From NCBI GenBank assembly GCA_964251385.1, contig CAXUJK010000001.1, forward strand, positions 744,001 through 808,000: DNA of 64,000 bases, written 5' to 3'. This DNA comes from CADCVW01 sp964251385 (GTDB lineage Bacteria; Pseudomonadota; Alphaproteobacteria; Sphingomonadales; Sphingomonadaceae). Numbering within the stretch: the first letter of the stretch is position 1; each line of letters begins with the position of its first letter. Positions 1 through 8,025 of the stretch are shown here, one piece after another. The position numbers and the translations under genes are program-made. Under the pieces are notes generated by a model that worked only from the letters and a program-made list of their open reading frames with translations, made no database searches and was not told where the DNA came from.

Positions 1-354
1 CTGGCGCTCGAAGCGGTCGATCCGAAACTTGAGGAAGCCGCGCGCGGTCTGGGCGCGGGTCCCTGGAACTGCGCGTGGACGATCACGCTGCCGCTCGCTT
101 GGCCCGGCCTCGTCGCCGCCGCGGTGGTCGGCTTCGCCGCGGCGCTCGGCGAATTCGGCGCGGTGATCACGTTCGCCGCAAACATCCCGGGCGAGACGCG
201 CACGCTGCCGCTCGCGATCTACTCTGCGATCCAGCAACCTGGGGGAGAGGCGGCGGCGCTGCGGCTGTCGCTGATCTCGTTCGCCGCCGCGCTTGCCGCG
301 CTGCTCGGGTCCGAAGCGCTGCTCCGCGCAGGATCCCGCCGCGCAGGGCGCTGA
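1..354 (+). CDS. modB: Molybdate ABC transporter permease, C-terminal part
   Basis: This is the carboxyl end of the inner-membrane permease of a molybdate importer; the gene starts before the window. The first visible residues (EEAARGLGAGPW) match the EAA loop by which ABC permeases contact their ATPase. They are followed by hydrophobic segments, LVAAAVVGFAAALGEFGAV and LSLISFAAALAALLGSEAL. The ModB-typical GEFGAV and RTLPLAIY motifs are visible. The stop lies one base before the GTG of modC, so the two are cotranscribed. The call rests on these motifs and on the downstream ModC-like ATPase; a related sulfate/tungstate permease is the main alternative. Confidence 0.85.
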   Translation: MALEAVDPKLEEAARGLGAGPWNCAWTITLPLAWPGLVAAAVVGFAAALGEFGAVITFAANIPGETRTLPLAIYSAIQQPGGEAAALRLSLISFAAALAALLGSEALLRAGSRRAGR

Positions 355-355
355 C

Positions 356-1150
356 GTGCTGTCGGTCCGGGCCAAGCATCGACTGGGCGATTTTTTGCTC
401 GACGTCGCGTTCGAAGGTCCGGCGGACGGGGTGACCGTGCTGTTCGGCCCGTCGGGCGCGGGCAAGTCGGCGACGCTGGCGGCCATCGTGGGGACGCTGC
501 GCGCGGCGGACGCGCGGATCGCGATCGGGGCACGCGTGCTCACCGACACGGCGAACCGCATCCGCATCCCGCCCGAGTGCCGCCGGATCGGGATGGTGCA
601 CCAGGATGCGCGGTTGTTCCCGCACATGCCCGTGCGCGCCAACCTGCTCTACGGCTGGACCCGGTCACCGGGCCCGCGCCCGATCCGGCTCGAGCGCGTT
701 GTGGAGGTGTTGGATATCGGCCACCTCCTCGATCGCCGCACCGCCGAACTTTCGGGCGGAGAACGGCAACGCGTCGCGCTCGGCCGCGCCTTGTTGTCGC
801 AACCCGACCTGCTGCTCCTCGACGAACCCGTGTCCGCGCTCGACGGCGCGCGCCGCCACGAAGCTTTGCGCTACATCGAGGGCCTGAGCGCCGAGTTCGG
901 CCTGCCGATCGTCCACGTCACGCACGACGCCGACGAAGCGCGCAGGCTGGGCGACCTCGTCGTGCGCCTCGACGCCGGTCGCGTGATCGCGGCGGGCACG
1001 CCCGCCGACGTCCTCCCTGGCGCCGGCCTCGACGGCGTGGTCGAAGCGCACGACGGCGCGGACACGATCGTGCGGATCGGCGAGCGCGCCGTCCGCATGC
1101 CGCGCTTGGACGCACCGCCCGGCACGCGGGTCCATGTCGGCTGGACCTGA
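356..1150 (+). CDS. modC: Molybdate ABC transporter ATP-binding protein
   Basis: Cytoplasmic ATPase that powers the ModB permease. Walker A GPSGAGKS lies at residues 31-38, the signature LSGGERQR near residue 127, Walker B LLLLDEP about 20 residues later, and the H-loop in VTHD. I chose GTG at 356: it sits one base after the modB stop and directly precedes LSVRAKHRL, the usual ModC amino terminus, whereas the longer reading frame runs back into modB. The protein is about 264 residues, clearly shorter than typical ModC (around 350). Only about 40 residues follow the ATPase core, so the molybdate-binding TOBE/Mop region is truncated. It converges with xdhC, with one base between the two stops. 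Confidence 0.88.
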   Translation: MLSVRAKHRLGDFLLDVAFEGPADGVTVLFGPSGAGKSATLAAIVGTLRAADARIAIGARVLTDTANRIRIPPECRRIGMVHQDARLFPHMPVRANLLYGWTRSPGPRPIRLERVVEVLDIGHLLDRRTAELSGGERQRVALGRALLSQPDLLLLDEPVSALDGARRHEALRYIEGLSAEFGLPIVHVTHDADEARRLGDLVVRLDAGRVIAAGTPADVLPGAGLDGVVEAHDGADTIVRIGERAVRMPRLDAPPGTRVHVGWT

Positions 1151-1151
1151 A

Positions 1152-2141
1152 CTACGCCGCCTGTCGCAACCCGTCCGCACGCACGCCGCGCGCCGCCGCG
1201 ATCACTTCGGCCAAGGTCGCGACCGCGATCTCGTAGGGCGCGCGTGCACCGATCGAGAGGCCGATCGGGCTTTTGAGCCGGGCCAAATCCCGCTCGCCCA
1301 GCCCGGCACCGCGCAGCGCATCCAGCCGTTCCGACCGGCGCCGGGCGCTGCCGAGCGCGCCGACGAAGAAGGCGGGCGAACGCAGCGCCGCGATCAGCGT
1401 CTCGCCGTCGAGATCGGCGTCGTGCGTGCACGCGGCGACCGCTGTCCAGCGATCGACGCCGATCGCCGCCAGCGCGTCGGCGGGACCCAGCGTCGAATAT
1501 CGGACACCCGGCAGAGGCGGAGGCTTCAGCGGACCTTGCGGGCGGACGAGCACCGCATCCATGTCCATGTTCGCCGCCAGGCCGGCGATCGCCATGGCGG
1601 TCGGATCGCTGCCGACGACGATCGTGCGCGTGCGCGGAACGTAGCGGCGGAAGACCCGGTCGCCGATCAGGCCGGCCTCGGCCGTGTCCGCGTCGTCGGC
1701 GGCTTCGCACGTCCGCGTTTGCCCATCGCTCAGCCACAGGCACGGCTCGCGGCGTTCGGTGAAGTCGATAAGCCGTGCGAGTGCGGGGTCGTTCGGCGGG
1801 ACCGGTTCGATCAGCAGCTCGATCCGCCCGCCGCAGGGCAGCGGCAGGTCCCACGGGCCGCCGCGTCCGTACACCAGCCGCGTCGGTTCTCCGCTTTCGA
1901 TCGCGCGGCGGCAATGCGCGGCAACGTCGCCTTCGATGCATCCGCCCGACACGTGCCCGGCCAGAATGTCGTCGCCCACCGCCATCTGCGCGCCCAGTCC
2001 GCGCGGCGACCCACCTTCCGAATGGAACAGGGTCGCGATCGCAACGGGCACGCCGCGGGCACGCGCATCGGTCAGCGCGGGACGGATGTCGTCGACCAGG
2101 CCGAACGCCGCCCATTCGGGCCATGCGTCTTCGACCGTCAT
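1152..2141 (-). CDS. xdhC: XdhC/CoxI family molybdoenzyme maturation protein
   Basis: XdhC-type proteins bind finished molybdenum cofactor, help install its sulfido ligand and deliver it to xanthine dehydrogenase/CO dehydrogenase-type hydroxylases. The amino-terminal XdhC/CoxI domain shows GGSPRGLGAQMAVG and HVSGGCIEGDVAAHC. The carboxyl Rossmann part shows VVGSDPTAMAIA, GALGSARRRSERL and SPIGLSIGARAPYEIAVA. ATG 2141 was chosen because it overlaps the moeA stop (ATGA), the pattern seen throughout this operon. It is the last gene of the moa operon. No molybdenum hydroxylase is in the window, so the client enzyme is unknown. Confidence 0.85.
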   Translation of the reverse strand: MTVEDAWPEWAAFGLVDDIRPALTDARARGVPVAIATLFHSEGGSPRGLGAQMAVGDDILAGHVSGGCIEGDVAAHCRRAIESGEPTRLVYGRGGPWDLPLPCGGRIELLIEPVPPNDPALARLIDFTERREPCLWLSDGQTRTCEAADDADTAEAGLIGDRVFRRYVPRTRTIVVGSDPTAMAIAGLAANMDMDAVLVRPQGPLKPPPLPGVRYSTLGPADALAAIGVDRWTAVAACTHDADLDGETLIAALRSPAFFVGALGSARRRSERLDALRGAGLGERDLARLKSPIGLSIGARAPYEIAVATLAEVIAAARGVRADGLRQAA

Positions 2142-3349
2142 CGTTGCAACCGCGCACGGTCGAGCAGCAGGAACTCGACGACGTCGCCCGCCTCCGCGGC
2201 AGGCGCATGCGGCGCACGGCGGATCAGCCCGCCCGCCGCGGCGAGCACGGACATAAGCGATGAATCCTGGTCGGGCGCGGCGTCCGCCACGAAGCCGCGT
2301 TCCGCGTCGCGCCCGATGACGGCTCGCGCATAATGTTCGCGTGGTCCGTTGGCGGGCATCGCCGACCCGAGCCGCGCGCGCATCCGCGAACGCGTCGGCG
2401 CGGCACCTTCGAGCGCGGCGACGATCGCGCCGCCGAACAGTTCGGCACACACCATCGCGGACACGGGATTGCCCGGCAGCCCGAGCACGAGTCCCCCGCC
2501 GGGTAGAACGCCGAACCATGTCGGCTTGCCCGGCCTGACCGCGACGCCCTCGACCACCAACTCCAGCCCAAGAGCGGCAAAAGCCGGCTTGACGAGGTCG
2601 TGGTCGCCTACGGAGGCCCCCCCGATCGTGACGAGGAGGTCGCACGCGATGCCGCCGAGCGCTGCCGTCACTGCGCTCAGGTCGTCGGGCAAAGGCAAAG
2701 ACCGCTCCACGAGGCAACCCCGCATGGCGAACCAAGCGGCAAGCCCCGCGCCCGCGGCGTCGTGGATCTGCCATGGTCCGGGCACGGCGCCGGGCTCCGC
2801 GATCTCGTCGCCGGTCGGCACGACCACGACACGGGGCCGCGCGCCGACGGCGAGCTCGCTCCGCCCGGTGGACGCGGCCAGTGCGATCCGCCACGGATCG
2901 AGCCGCACGCCCGGGGTGAGCAGCACGTCGCCGCTCGCGAAATCCGCCCCGCATGGCCTGACGAACCGATCCGCGCCCGTCATCAGTCCGATCGACACGC
3001 GATCGCCGTCTCGCGTTGCCTGCTCCTGCATGACCACCCGGTCCGCCCCCTCCGGCACCGGCGCGCCCGTCGAGATGCGGACCGCCTCGCCGACGCCAAG
3101 CGTGCCGGCCCACCCGCGCCCGGCTGCGCTCTCGCCGACAATGCGAAGGCTGCCGGAGCCGACATCCGCGTCGCGCACCGCCCAGCCGTCCATGGCGGAT
3201 GCGGCGAACGGCGGCTGATCGCGCGCAGCCGTGACCTCGTCGCGCAACACGCGCCCGAGCGCGGCGTCAAGCGGCGCAATCTCGGCCGCCAGCGGCCGGA
3301 CCCGCGCCAGCATGCGCGCGCGCGCCTCGTCGACGCCGGGAAGGCTCAT
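2138..3349 (-). CDS. moeA: Molybdopterin molybdenumtransferase MoeA
   Basis: Cytoplasmic enzyme that inserts molybdate into adenylylated molybdopterin. At 403 residues it has full MoeA length. The amino part carries PPFAASAMDGWAVRDADVG and ISTGAPVPEGADRVVMQEQ. The central MoCF-binding domain shows VVVPTGDEIAEPG, LLVTIGGASVGDHDLVKPA and GLPGNPVSAMV. The carboxyl domain follows to the stop. The ATG at 3349 overlaps the moaC stop by ATGA, and the stop overlaps xdhC the same way. It works after the MoaB/Mog-type protein of the same operon. Confidence 0.95.
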   Translation of the reverse strand: MSLPGVDEARARMLARVRPLAAEIAPLDAALGRVLRDEVTAARDQPPFAASAMDGWAVRDADVGSGSLRIVGESAAGRGWAGTLGVGEAVRISTGAPVPEGADRVVMQEQATRDGDRVSIGLMTGADRFVRPCGADFASGDVLLTPGVRLDPWRIALAASTGRSELAVGARPRVVVVPTGDEIAEPGAVPGPWQIHDAAGAGLAAWFAMRGCLVERSLPLPDDLSAVTAALGGIACDLLVTIGGASVGDHDLVKPAFAALGLELVVEGVAVRPGKPTWFGVLPGGGLVLGLPGNPVSAMVCAELFGGAIVAALEGAAPTRSRMRARLGSAMPANGPREHYARAVIGRDAERGFVADAAPDQDSSLMSVLAAAGGLIRRAPHAPAAEAGDVVEFLLLDRARLQR

Positions 3350-3819
3350 GTCGGTTCCGCTCGGTACGTACCCGATCGCCCACCCCGCTTTTCCAGCAGC
3401 GCAATGCCGCCGATCGTCATCGCCTTGTCGACCGCCTTCAGCATATCGTAGAGCGTCAGCAGCGCCACCGACACGGCGGTCAGCGCCTCCATCTCGACCC
3501 CCGTCGGCCCCGTCGTCCGCACGGTCGCGGTCACCTGCAGGCCGTCGGCGACGGGTTCGACGACGACGTCGACCCCCGACAGCGCCAGCGGATGGCAGAG
3601 CGGGATGAGGTCGGCCGTGCGCTTGGCCGCCATGACGCCCGCGATCTCCGCGACTCCTTCGACGGCGCCCTTGGGGCCCGCGCCCGTCACGGCGAGCGCC
3701 AGCGTCTCAGGCCGCATCGCGATGTGCCCCCGTGCGGTGGCGGAGCGCACCGTGTCCGCCTTGCCGGACACGTCGACCATGCGCGCGCGGCCGGCGTCGT
3801 GGAGGTGGGTGAGCGCCAC
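3346..3819 (-). CDS. moaC: Cyclic pyranopterin monophosphate synthase MoaC
   Basis: Converts the MoaA product (3',8-cyclo-GTP) to cyclic pyranopterin monophosphate. The 157-residue protein has the family hallmarks MVDVSGKADTVRSATARG at the start, AGVMAAKRTADLIPLCHPL in the middle, and VEMEALTAVSVALLTLYDM followed by KAVDKAM. I chose the GTG at 3819, which gives VALTHLHDAGRARMVDVS, matching the normal MoaC amino terminus. That GTG shares one base with the TAG of the upstream gene. A longer frame would only run into moaB. Confidence 0.93.
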   Translation of the reverse strand: MALTHLHDAGRARMVDVSGKADTVRSATARGHIAMRPETLALAVTGAGPKGAVEGVAEIAGVMAAKRTADLIPLCHPLALSGVDVVVEPVADGLQVTATVRTTGPTGVEMEALTAVSVALLTLYDMLKAVDKAMTIGGIALLEKRGGRSGTYRAEPT

Positions 3820-4364
3820 TAGCGCTCGTTCAGCCGCGGCATCAGCTCGATCAGGTTGCAGGGCCTGTGCCGCGTGTCGAGTTGCGGGCTGATGACCTTG
3901 TCCCACCCATCCTTGACCGCGCCGTTCGATCCGGGGAGGCAAAACACGAACACGCCCTCGACCAGTCCGGCGGTGGCGCGCGACTGCAATGTCGACAGGC
4001 CGACGCTCTGGTAGCTGACGAGGTGGAAGACGGCGGAAAACCCCTCGATGCGCTTGTCGAACAGCGGCTCGAGCGCTTCGGGCGTCACGTCACGCCCGGT
4101 CAGCCCCGTGCCGCCGGTGGTCAACACGACGTCGACATCACCCGACCGCGCCCAGCCGAGCACACGCGCCCGGATCGCTTCGACATCATCACGCTCGATC
4201 GCGCGGTCGGCAAGATCGTGTCCCGCCGAGGACACGCGTTCGGCGAGTATGTCGCCGGACGTGTCGTCGGCGACGGTCCGCGTGTCCGATACAGTCAGGA
4301 CGGCGACCCGCACGGGCGTGAGCGTCGCCGTGTTGTCCATCCGGCCGCCGGGTTGCACCGTCAT
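3819..4364 (-). CDS. moaB: MoaB/Mog-type molybdopterin adenylyltransferase
   Basis: A MoCF-domain protein that adenylylates molybdopterin before MoeA adds molybdate. The amino end reads VRVAVLTVSDTRTVADDTSG. The substrate-binding signature VVLTTGGTGLTGRDVTPEAL lies mid-protein, and the carboxyl part has VFCLPGSNGAVKDGWDKVI. MoaB and Mog cannot be told apart with certainty from sequence; the length (181 residues) and the PGSNGAV motif favour MoaB. ATG 4364 was preferred over an upstream in-frame start because it makes the ATGA overlap with the moaE stop used elsewhere in the operon. Confidence 0.88.
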   Translation of the reverse strand: MTVQPGGRMDNTATLTPVRVAVLTVSDTRTVADDTSGDILAERVSSAGHDLADRAIERDDVEAIRARVLGWARSGDVDVVLTTGGTGLTGRDVTPEALEPLFDKRIEGFSAVFHLVSYQSVGLSTLQSRATAGLVEGVFVFCLPGSNGAVKDGWDKVISPQLDTRHRPCNLIELMPRLNER

Positions 4365-4816
4365 GCTCTCGTCTCCCACCGCGCCGCGCGCTCTAATTCT
4401 TCGGGCTTGGGGTCGAGCCAGACCGAGCCCGCCTCGCCCTCCTCCTTTTTCCAGAAGGGCGCGCGGGTTTTCAGTTGGTCCATCAGGTAATCCGCCGCTT
4501 CGAACGCGGCCCGGCGGTGGCGCGCGGACACACCGACGAACACGATCGCCTCACCCGGCGCGACGCGGCCGTGGCGGTGGCGGATGACGACGTCGTGCAG
4601 CGCCCAGCGTCCGCGCGCCTCGGCCTCCATGTCGGTGATCGCCCTGGCCGTGTAGGTCGGATGCGCATCGAGGATCAGCGCGGTCACCGCTCCCTCCTCC
4701 GGCCCGCCGCGACACAATCCGACGAAACTCACCACGCCGCCGCTGTCAGCATCGCCCGCACACAGGCGCGCGAGCATGGCGCCAGGATCGAAGGCAGCGG
4801 TATCGACGACGACCAC
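4361..4816 (-). CDS. moaE: Molybdopterin synthase catalytic subunit MoaE
   Basis: Large subunit of molybdopterin synthase; with thiocarboxylated MoaD it adds the dithiolene sulfurs. About 151 residues, with VVSFVGLCRG at the amino side, HDVVIRHRHGRVAPGEAIV in the middle and LKTRAPFWKKEEGEAGSVW at the carboxyl side, the last containing the conserved lysines of the active site. The start is a GTG at 4816, just inside the moaD stop region, giving MVVVDTAAFDPGAM. Separate moaD and moaE genes lie next to each other, as expected for a heterotetramer. Confidence 0.93.
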   Translation of the reverse strand: MVVVDTAAFDPGAMLARLCAGDADSGGVVSFVGLCRGGPEEGAVTALILDAHPTYTARAITDMEAEARGRWALHDVVIRHRHGRVAPGEAIVFVGVSARHRRAAFEAADYLMDQLKTRAPFWKKEEGEAGSVWLDPKPEELERAARWETRA

Positions 4817-4817
4817 C

Positions 4818-5051
4818 TCAGCCGCCGCTCATCGGAGGCATGAACCCGACCTCGTCGTCCGGCCCGATCGCGACGTCGCCACGCGTGACTGTGTCGTCGA
4901 CGATCACGACCACCGTATCCGCATCTAGCGCGAGCCCGGGCGCGTCGGCCATCAGCGCCGCCCTCAACCCGCCGATCGTGTCCGCGTCGATCGTCCGTGT
5001 CCGCCAGCCAGCGGCGTCGGCGAGCCTGCCCAGCAGCGTCACGCGCGCCAT
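4818..5051 (-). CDS. moaD: Molybdopterin synthase sulfur carrier MoaD
   Basis: A 77-residue ubiquitin-like protein that carries the sulfur for molybdopterin synthase as a carboxyl-terminal thiocarboxylate. It begins MARVTLLGRLADAAGWRT and ends DDEVGFMPPMSGG; the terminal Gly-Gly is the essential activation site. The ATG at 5051 shares a base with the moaA stop (TGATG). No MoeB-type activating enzyme is in the window, so activation must rely on a gene elsewhere. Confidence 0.92.
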   Translation of the reverse strand: MARVTLLGRLADAAGWRTRTIDADTIGGLRAALMADAPGLALDADTVVVIVDDTVTRGDVAIGPDDEVGFMPPMSGG

Positions 5052-6088
5052 CAGCCGCCCGTGCGCGACATCGGGCGGGTCAGCACCGGACCCGCCCCGC
5101 GCCTGTCGATCAGGAAATCGTGCTTCTCGGGTTTTCGGGATATCGCCTCGCAGATGATCTCGTCCAGCTCCGCCGCCGAAGCACCGCCGCGCAGCGGCGT
5201 ACGAAGATCGGCCGAATCCTCCTGCCCCAGGCACATGTACAGGATCCCCGTCGCGGTCAGCCGGACGCGGTTGCACCCGGCGCAGAAATTGTTCGACATC
5301 GGCGTGATGAAGCCGAGTTTCCCGCCCGTTTCCGCCACCCGCACGTAGCGCGCGGGGCCGCAGCTTCGGTCCGCGATCGGCTCGAGCGTCCACCGCGCCT
5401 CCAGGTCGCGACGCACCTGCGACAGCGGCAGATACTGCTCGGTGCGGTCCTGCTCGATCTCGCCCAGCGGCATCGTCTCGATCAACGAGGCGTCCATGCC
5501 GTGCCGGTGCGCCCACGCGATCAGGTCGGGCAGCTCGTCCGCGTTGTCGTGCGCCAAAGCGACGATGTTGAGCTTGACACGCAGTCCCGCGACCAGCGCC
5601 GCCTCGATCCCGCCGAGCACCCGCCCAAGATCGCCGCCGCGCGTAAGCCGCGCGAACGTATCCGGGTTCAGGCTGTCGATCGACACGTTGACCCGCCGCA
5701 CGCCCGCATCGGCGAGCGCGCGCGCGTGCGTCGCCAGCTGCGTGCCGTTTGTGGTCAGCGTCAGCTCCTCCAAGGCGCCGCTGTCCAGATGCCGCGACAG
5801 CCCGCGCACCAGATCGATGAACCCGCGCCGCAGCAACGGCTCGCCGCCCGACAGCCGCAGCTTGCGCACGCCCAGCCCCACGAACGCTGTGCACAGCGTG
5901 TCGAGCTGCTCCAGCGTCAGCAGATCGGATTTCGGCAGGAACTTCTGGTCGGCGGGCATGCAGTACACGCAGCGCAGGTCGCACCGATCGGTCACCGACA
6001 CGCGCAGATAGTCGATGCGCCGCCCGTACGGATCGACGAGCGCGCGCTCACGCGGCGCGCCGGTCTTGATGGGCAGGAGTGAGGACAT
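5051..6088 (-). CDS. moaA: GTP 3',8-cyclase MoaA (radical SAM)
   Basis: First enzyme of molybdenum cofactor synthesis: a radical-SAM protein that cyclises GTP. The amino-terminal cluster motif CDLRCVYC gives Cys36, Cys40 and Cys43. LRLSGGEPLLR follows, and the second cluster is formed by CAGCNRVRLT and the later Cys of GILYMC. The protein ends in Gly-Gly, as required for MoaC coupling. ATG 6088 gives MSSLLPIKTG, a normal start; the longer frame to 6172 would read through the candidate promoter. First gene of the seven-gene moa operon. Confidence 0.94.
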   Translation of the reverse strand: MSSLLPIKTGAPRERALVDPYGRRIDYLRVSVTDRCDLRCVYCMPADQKFLPKSDLLTLEQLDTLCTAFVGLGVRKLRLSGGEPLLRRGFIDLVRGLSRHLDSGALEELTLTTNGTQLATHARALADAGVRRVNVSIDSLNPDTFARLTRGGDLGRVLGGIEAALVAGLRVKLNIVALAHDNADELPDLIAWAHRHGMDASLIETMPLGEIEQDRTEQYLPLSQVRRDLEARWTLEPIADRSCGPARYVRVAETGGKLGFITPMSNNFCAGCNRVRLTATGILYMCLGQEDSADLRTPLRGGASAAELDEIICEAISRKPEKHDFLIDRRGAGPVLTRPMSRTGG

Positions 6089-6131
6089 GCTCTGACTTCC
6101 GCACGGGCTGCGCACGCGAACCGCCGCGCCC

Positions 6132-6153
6132 GTTGTATGCCCCCATATACAAC
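6132..6153. promoter_or_regulatory. Candidate ModE/Mo-box operator upstream of moaA
   Basis: A perfect 7-bp inverted repeat, GTTGTAT, an 8-base spacer and ATACAAC, lies 44 bp before the moaA start. It is one of the few AT-rich spots in the region. ModE-type repressors bind AT-rich inverted repeats of the form CGnTATAT-N6 to 8-ATATAnCG at molybdenum genes. The match here is in architecture and partly in sequence (TATA replaced by TGTA). It could equally be the -10 region of the promoter. No modE gene is visible. Confidence 0.4.
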
Positions 6154-6171
6154 TGTGGCGACCCGATTGCA

Positions 6172-7050
6172 CTAGTCGCGGCGTGAGTGCCCCATCCTCT
6201 CGGCGACGATGTCGCGCATCGCGACCGGCGACCGTCCCAGCAACCGTTCCAACGTCGGATCGACACGCGAAAACTCGCCCGCGCGGCTCGCGGCATAGAG
6301 GCCGAGCGCGATGCTCGCGGCGGCCGGCGGTGCCCCGCGAGCCGCCATGCTTGCCCTAAATGCGTCGTCCGCGATGACGTCGCGGCGGACCTCGCGCCCC
6401 AGCAGATGCGATGCGATCCCGGCCAGATCGGCCATGTCGAGCGCCTCCGATCCGGTCAGCGGCGGCGTCGGGCCGTCGAAGCGCCCCTCCTGCGACATGA
6501 CGATCGCCGCCGCCTCGGCCAGGTCCGCGTGCGCGGTCCACGCGACCTTGCCGTCGGCGGGAGCCGCGATCGCGCCGCTGCCCGCGGCATCGCCCATCAG
6601 GTCGACGCCGCTCGCGGCGTAGAACCCGTTACGCAGCGCCGTCCATGCCATGCCGGATGCGCCGAGCATGTCCTCGGTCGCGGCATGGTCGTGCATCGGC
6701 GGAAAAGCCGACGACGCGCCCGCACCCATGTGGCTGGTGTAGACGATCCGGGTCGCACCGGCGGCACACGCGGCATCGATGGCGTTGCGGTGCTGCGCCA
6801 GCGGGTCGCCACCCGTGGCGCGCGCGTTGGAGGACACGATCAGAACCTGCATCGCGCCTTCGAAAGCGCGCGACAGGCTTTCCGCGTCGTCGAAGTCGCC
6901 GTGCCGCACGCGGACGCCCATCGCCTCGAGCCCGCCCGCCTTGCCGGTGTCGCGAACGCTCGCGCCCACGCGGTCGGCGGGAACGCGTGCCACGAGCTTC
7001 TCGACGATCGCGCGTCCGAGTTTGCCCGATGCTCCGGTTACGATGATCAC
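6172..7050 (-). CDS. NmrA-like NAD(P)-binding oxidoreductase (YtfG/QOR2 type)
   Basis: Atypical SDR with one Rossmann fold. MIIVTGASGKLGRAIVEKL at the amino terminus binds NAD(P). The later VLIVSSNA, RIVYTSHMGA and WTALRNGFY are characteristic of the NmrA/QOR2 group that reduces quinones or senses NADP redox state. GTG 7050 was chosen because it overlaps the stop of the upstream hydrolase (GTGA) and starts directly at the dinucleotide-binding strand. About 292 residues, normal for the family. Substrate unknown; quinone reduction is the best guess. Confidence 0.75.
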   Translation of the reverse strand: MIIVTGASGKLGRAIVEKLVARVPADRVGASVRDTGKAGGLEAMGVRVRHGDFDDAESLSRAFEGAMQVLIVSSNARATGGDPLAQHRNAIDAACAAGATRIVYTSHMGAGASSAFPPMHDHAATEDMLGASGMAWTALRNGFYAASGVDLMGDAAGSGAIAAPADGKVAWTAHADLAEAAAIVMSQEGRFDGPTPPLTGSEALDMADLAGIASHLLGREVRRDVIADDAFRASMAARGAPPAAASIALGLYAASRAGEFSRVDPTLERLLGRSPVAMRDIVAERMGHSRRD

Positions 7051-7841
7051 GGCGACGTTTCCGATGCGAAGCCTTGGCTGCATGAAACCGCGGCCGGCAA
7101 GTCAATCGTCCCATGCAGGCGGCGGCCGAAGAGCGCGAGCATCTCGCCCCACCCCCGCGTCGCGGCGACATCGTCGTACACGGGAAAGTCCGGCATCATC
7201 CAGCCATGCGCCGCGGGGTAGGTATCCGCGCGGTAGCGAACGCCGGCCCGGGTCAGCGCGCCTTCGAACTTTCTGGCCATGTCGGGCGGGTAGCTGCCGT
7301 CGTCTTCCGCCGCGGCGACGTACACCTCCGCCTTGAGCCCTGGCGCGAGCAGGTGCGGGCTGGTGCCCGCGTCGGTCGCCAGATTGCCGCCGTGGAAGCT
7401 CGCGACGGCCGCGAAGCGATCGGGATAGGTCCCCGCCGCCACGACCGCCATCCCGCCGCCCATGCAGAAGCCGACAGCCCCGACCGCCCGGCCGGCGACG
7501 TCGCCGCGCGTGTCGAGATGATCGAGCAGGCCTTGCGTATCTTCGGCGGCCTCCTCGTTGCCGGTGGTCGCCATCAACGGACCCAGGATCGCCCGGAAGT
7601 CGCCCGCGAACACTTCGGCCGGCACGAACGGTCCGTACGAACCGTAGCGGTAGAAAAGGTCGGGCAGCAGCACGACGTAGCCACCGTCCGCAAGCCGCCG
7701 CGCCATGTCGATCATAGCGGGCCGGATGCCGCCCGCATCCATGTAGACGATGATAGCGGGCCACGGCCCTTCGCCTGCCGGCGTGGCGACGTGCACCGGG
7801 CATTCGCCGTCGCGCGTTTCGACTTCTACGACTTCAACCAC
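7047..7841 (-). CDS. Dienelactone hydrolase family protein
   Basis: Alpha/beta hydrolase of the dienelactone hydrolase (DLH) family, about 264 residues. The cysteine nucleophile lies in GFCMGGGM; the family Asp is probably in AAAEDDGSYPP and the catalytic His in PAAHGWMMPDFP. The amino part carries DAGGIRPAMIDMARRLADGG. DLH enzymes open dienelactones in chloroaromatic breakdown, but many relatives have other ester or lactone substrates. GTG 7841 follows CAGGAG by 9 bases and gives VVEVVEVETRDG, the usual start; the frame further upstream overlaps the divergent regulator gene. Confidence 0.8.
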   Translation of the reverse strand: MVEVVEVETRDGECPVHVATPAGEGPWPAIIVYMDAGGIRPAMIDMARRLADGGYVVLLPDLFYRYGSYGPFVPAEVFAGDFRAILGPLMATTGNEEAAEDTQGLLDHLDTRGDVAGRAVGAVGFCMGGGMAVVAAGTYPDRFAAVASFHGGNLATDAGTSPHLLAPGLKAEVYVAAAEDDGSYPPDMARKFEGALTRAGVRYRADTYPAAHGWMMPDFPVYDDVAATRGWGEMLALFGRRLHGTIDLPAAVSCSQGFASETSP

Positions 7842-8025
7842 CGCGATCCGCTCCTGCCCGGCCGCTGCTTCGGCTCCGTCCCCGTCGCAAGTCAACACGC
7901 GAGCACGTCGGGCGACCACCCGCTCGTCGAAACGCACGTCGATTCTTTGTGGATCGCTCGCGCTTGGCTTATCGTGCGCGCAGCATCGCGACGCGACGTC
8001 GAACGCGAACGAGGGATCATCGGAC

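Noticed and set aside
6089..6175. Possible molybdenum-cofactor riboswitch before moaA
   Set aside because: The leader is short (under 90 bases to the next gene) and I could not trace the conserved multi-stem structure; only the small inverted repeat is supported.
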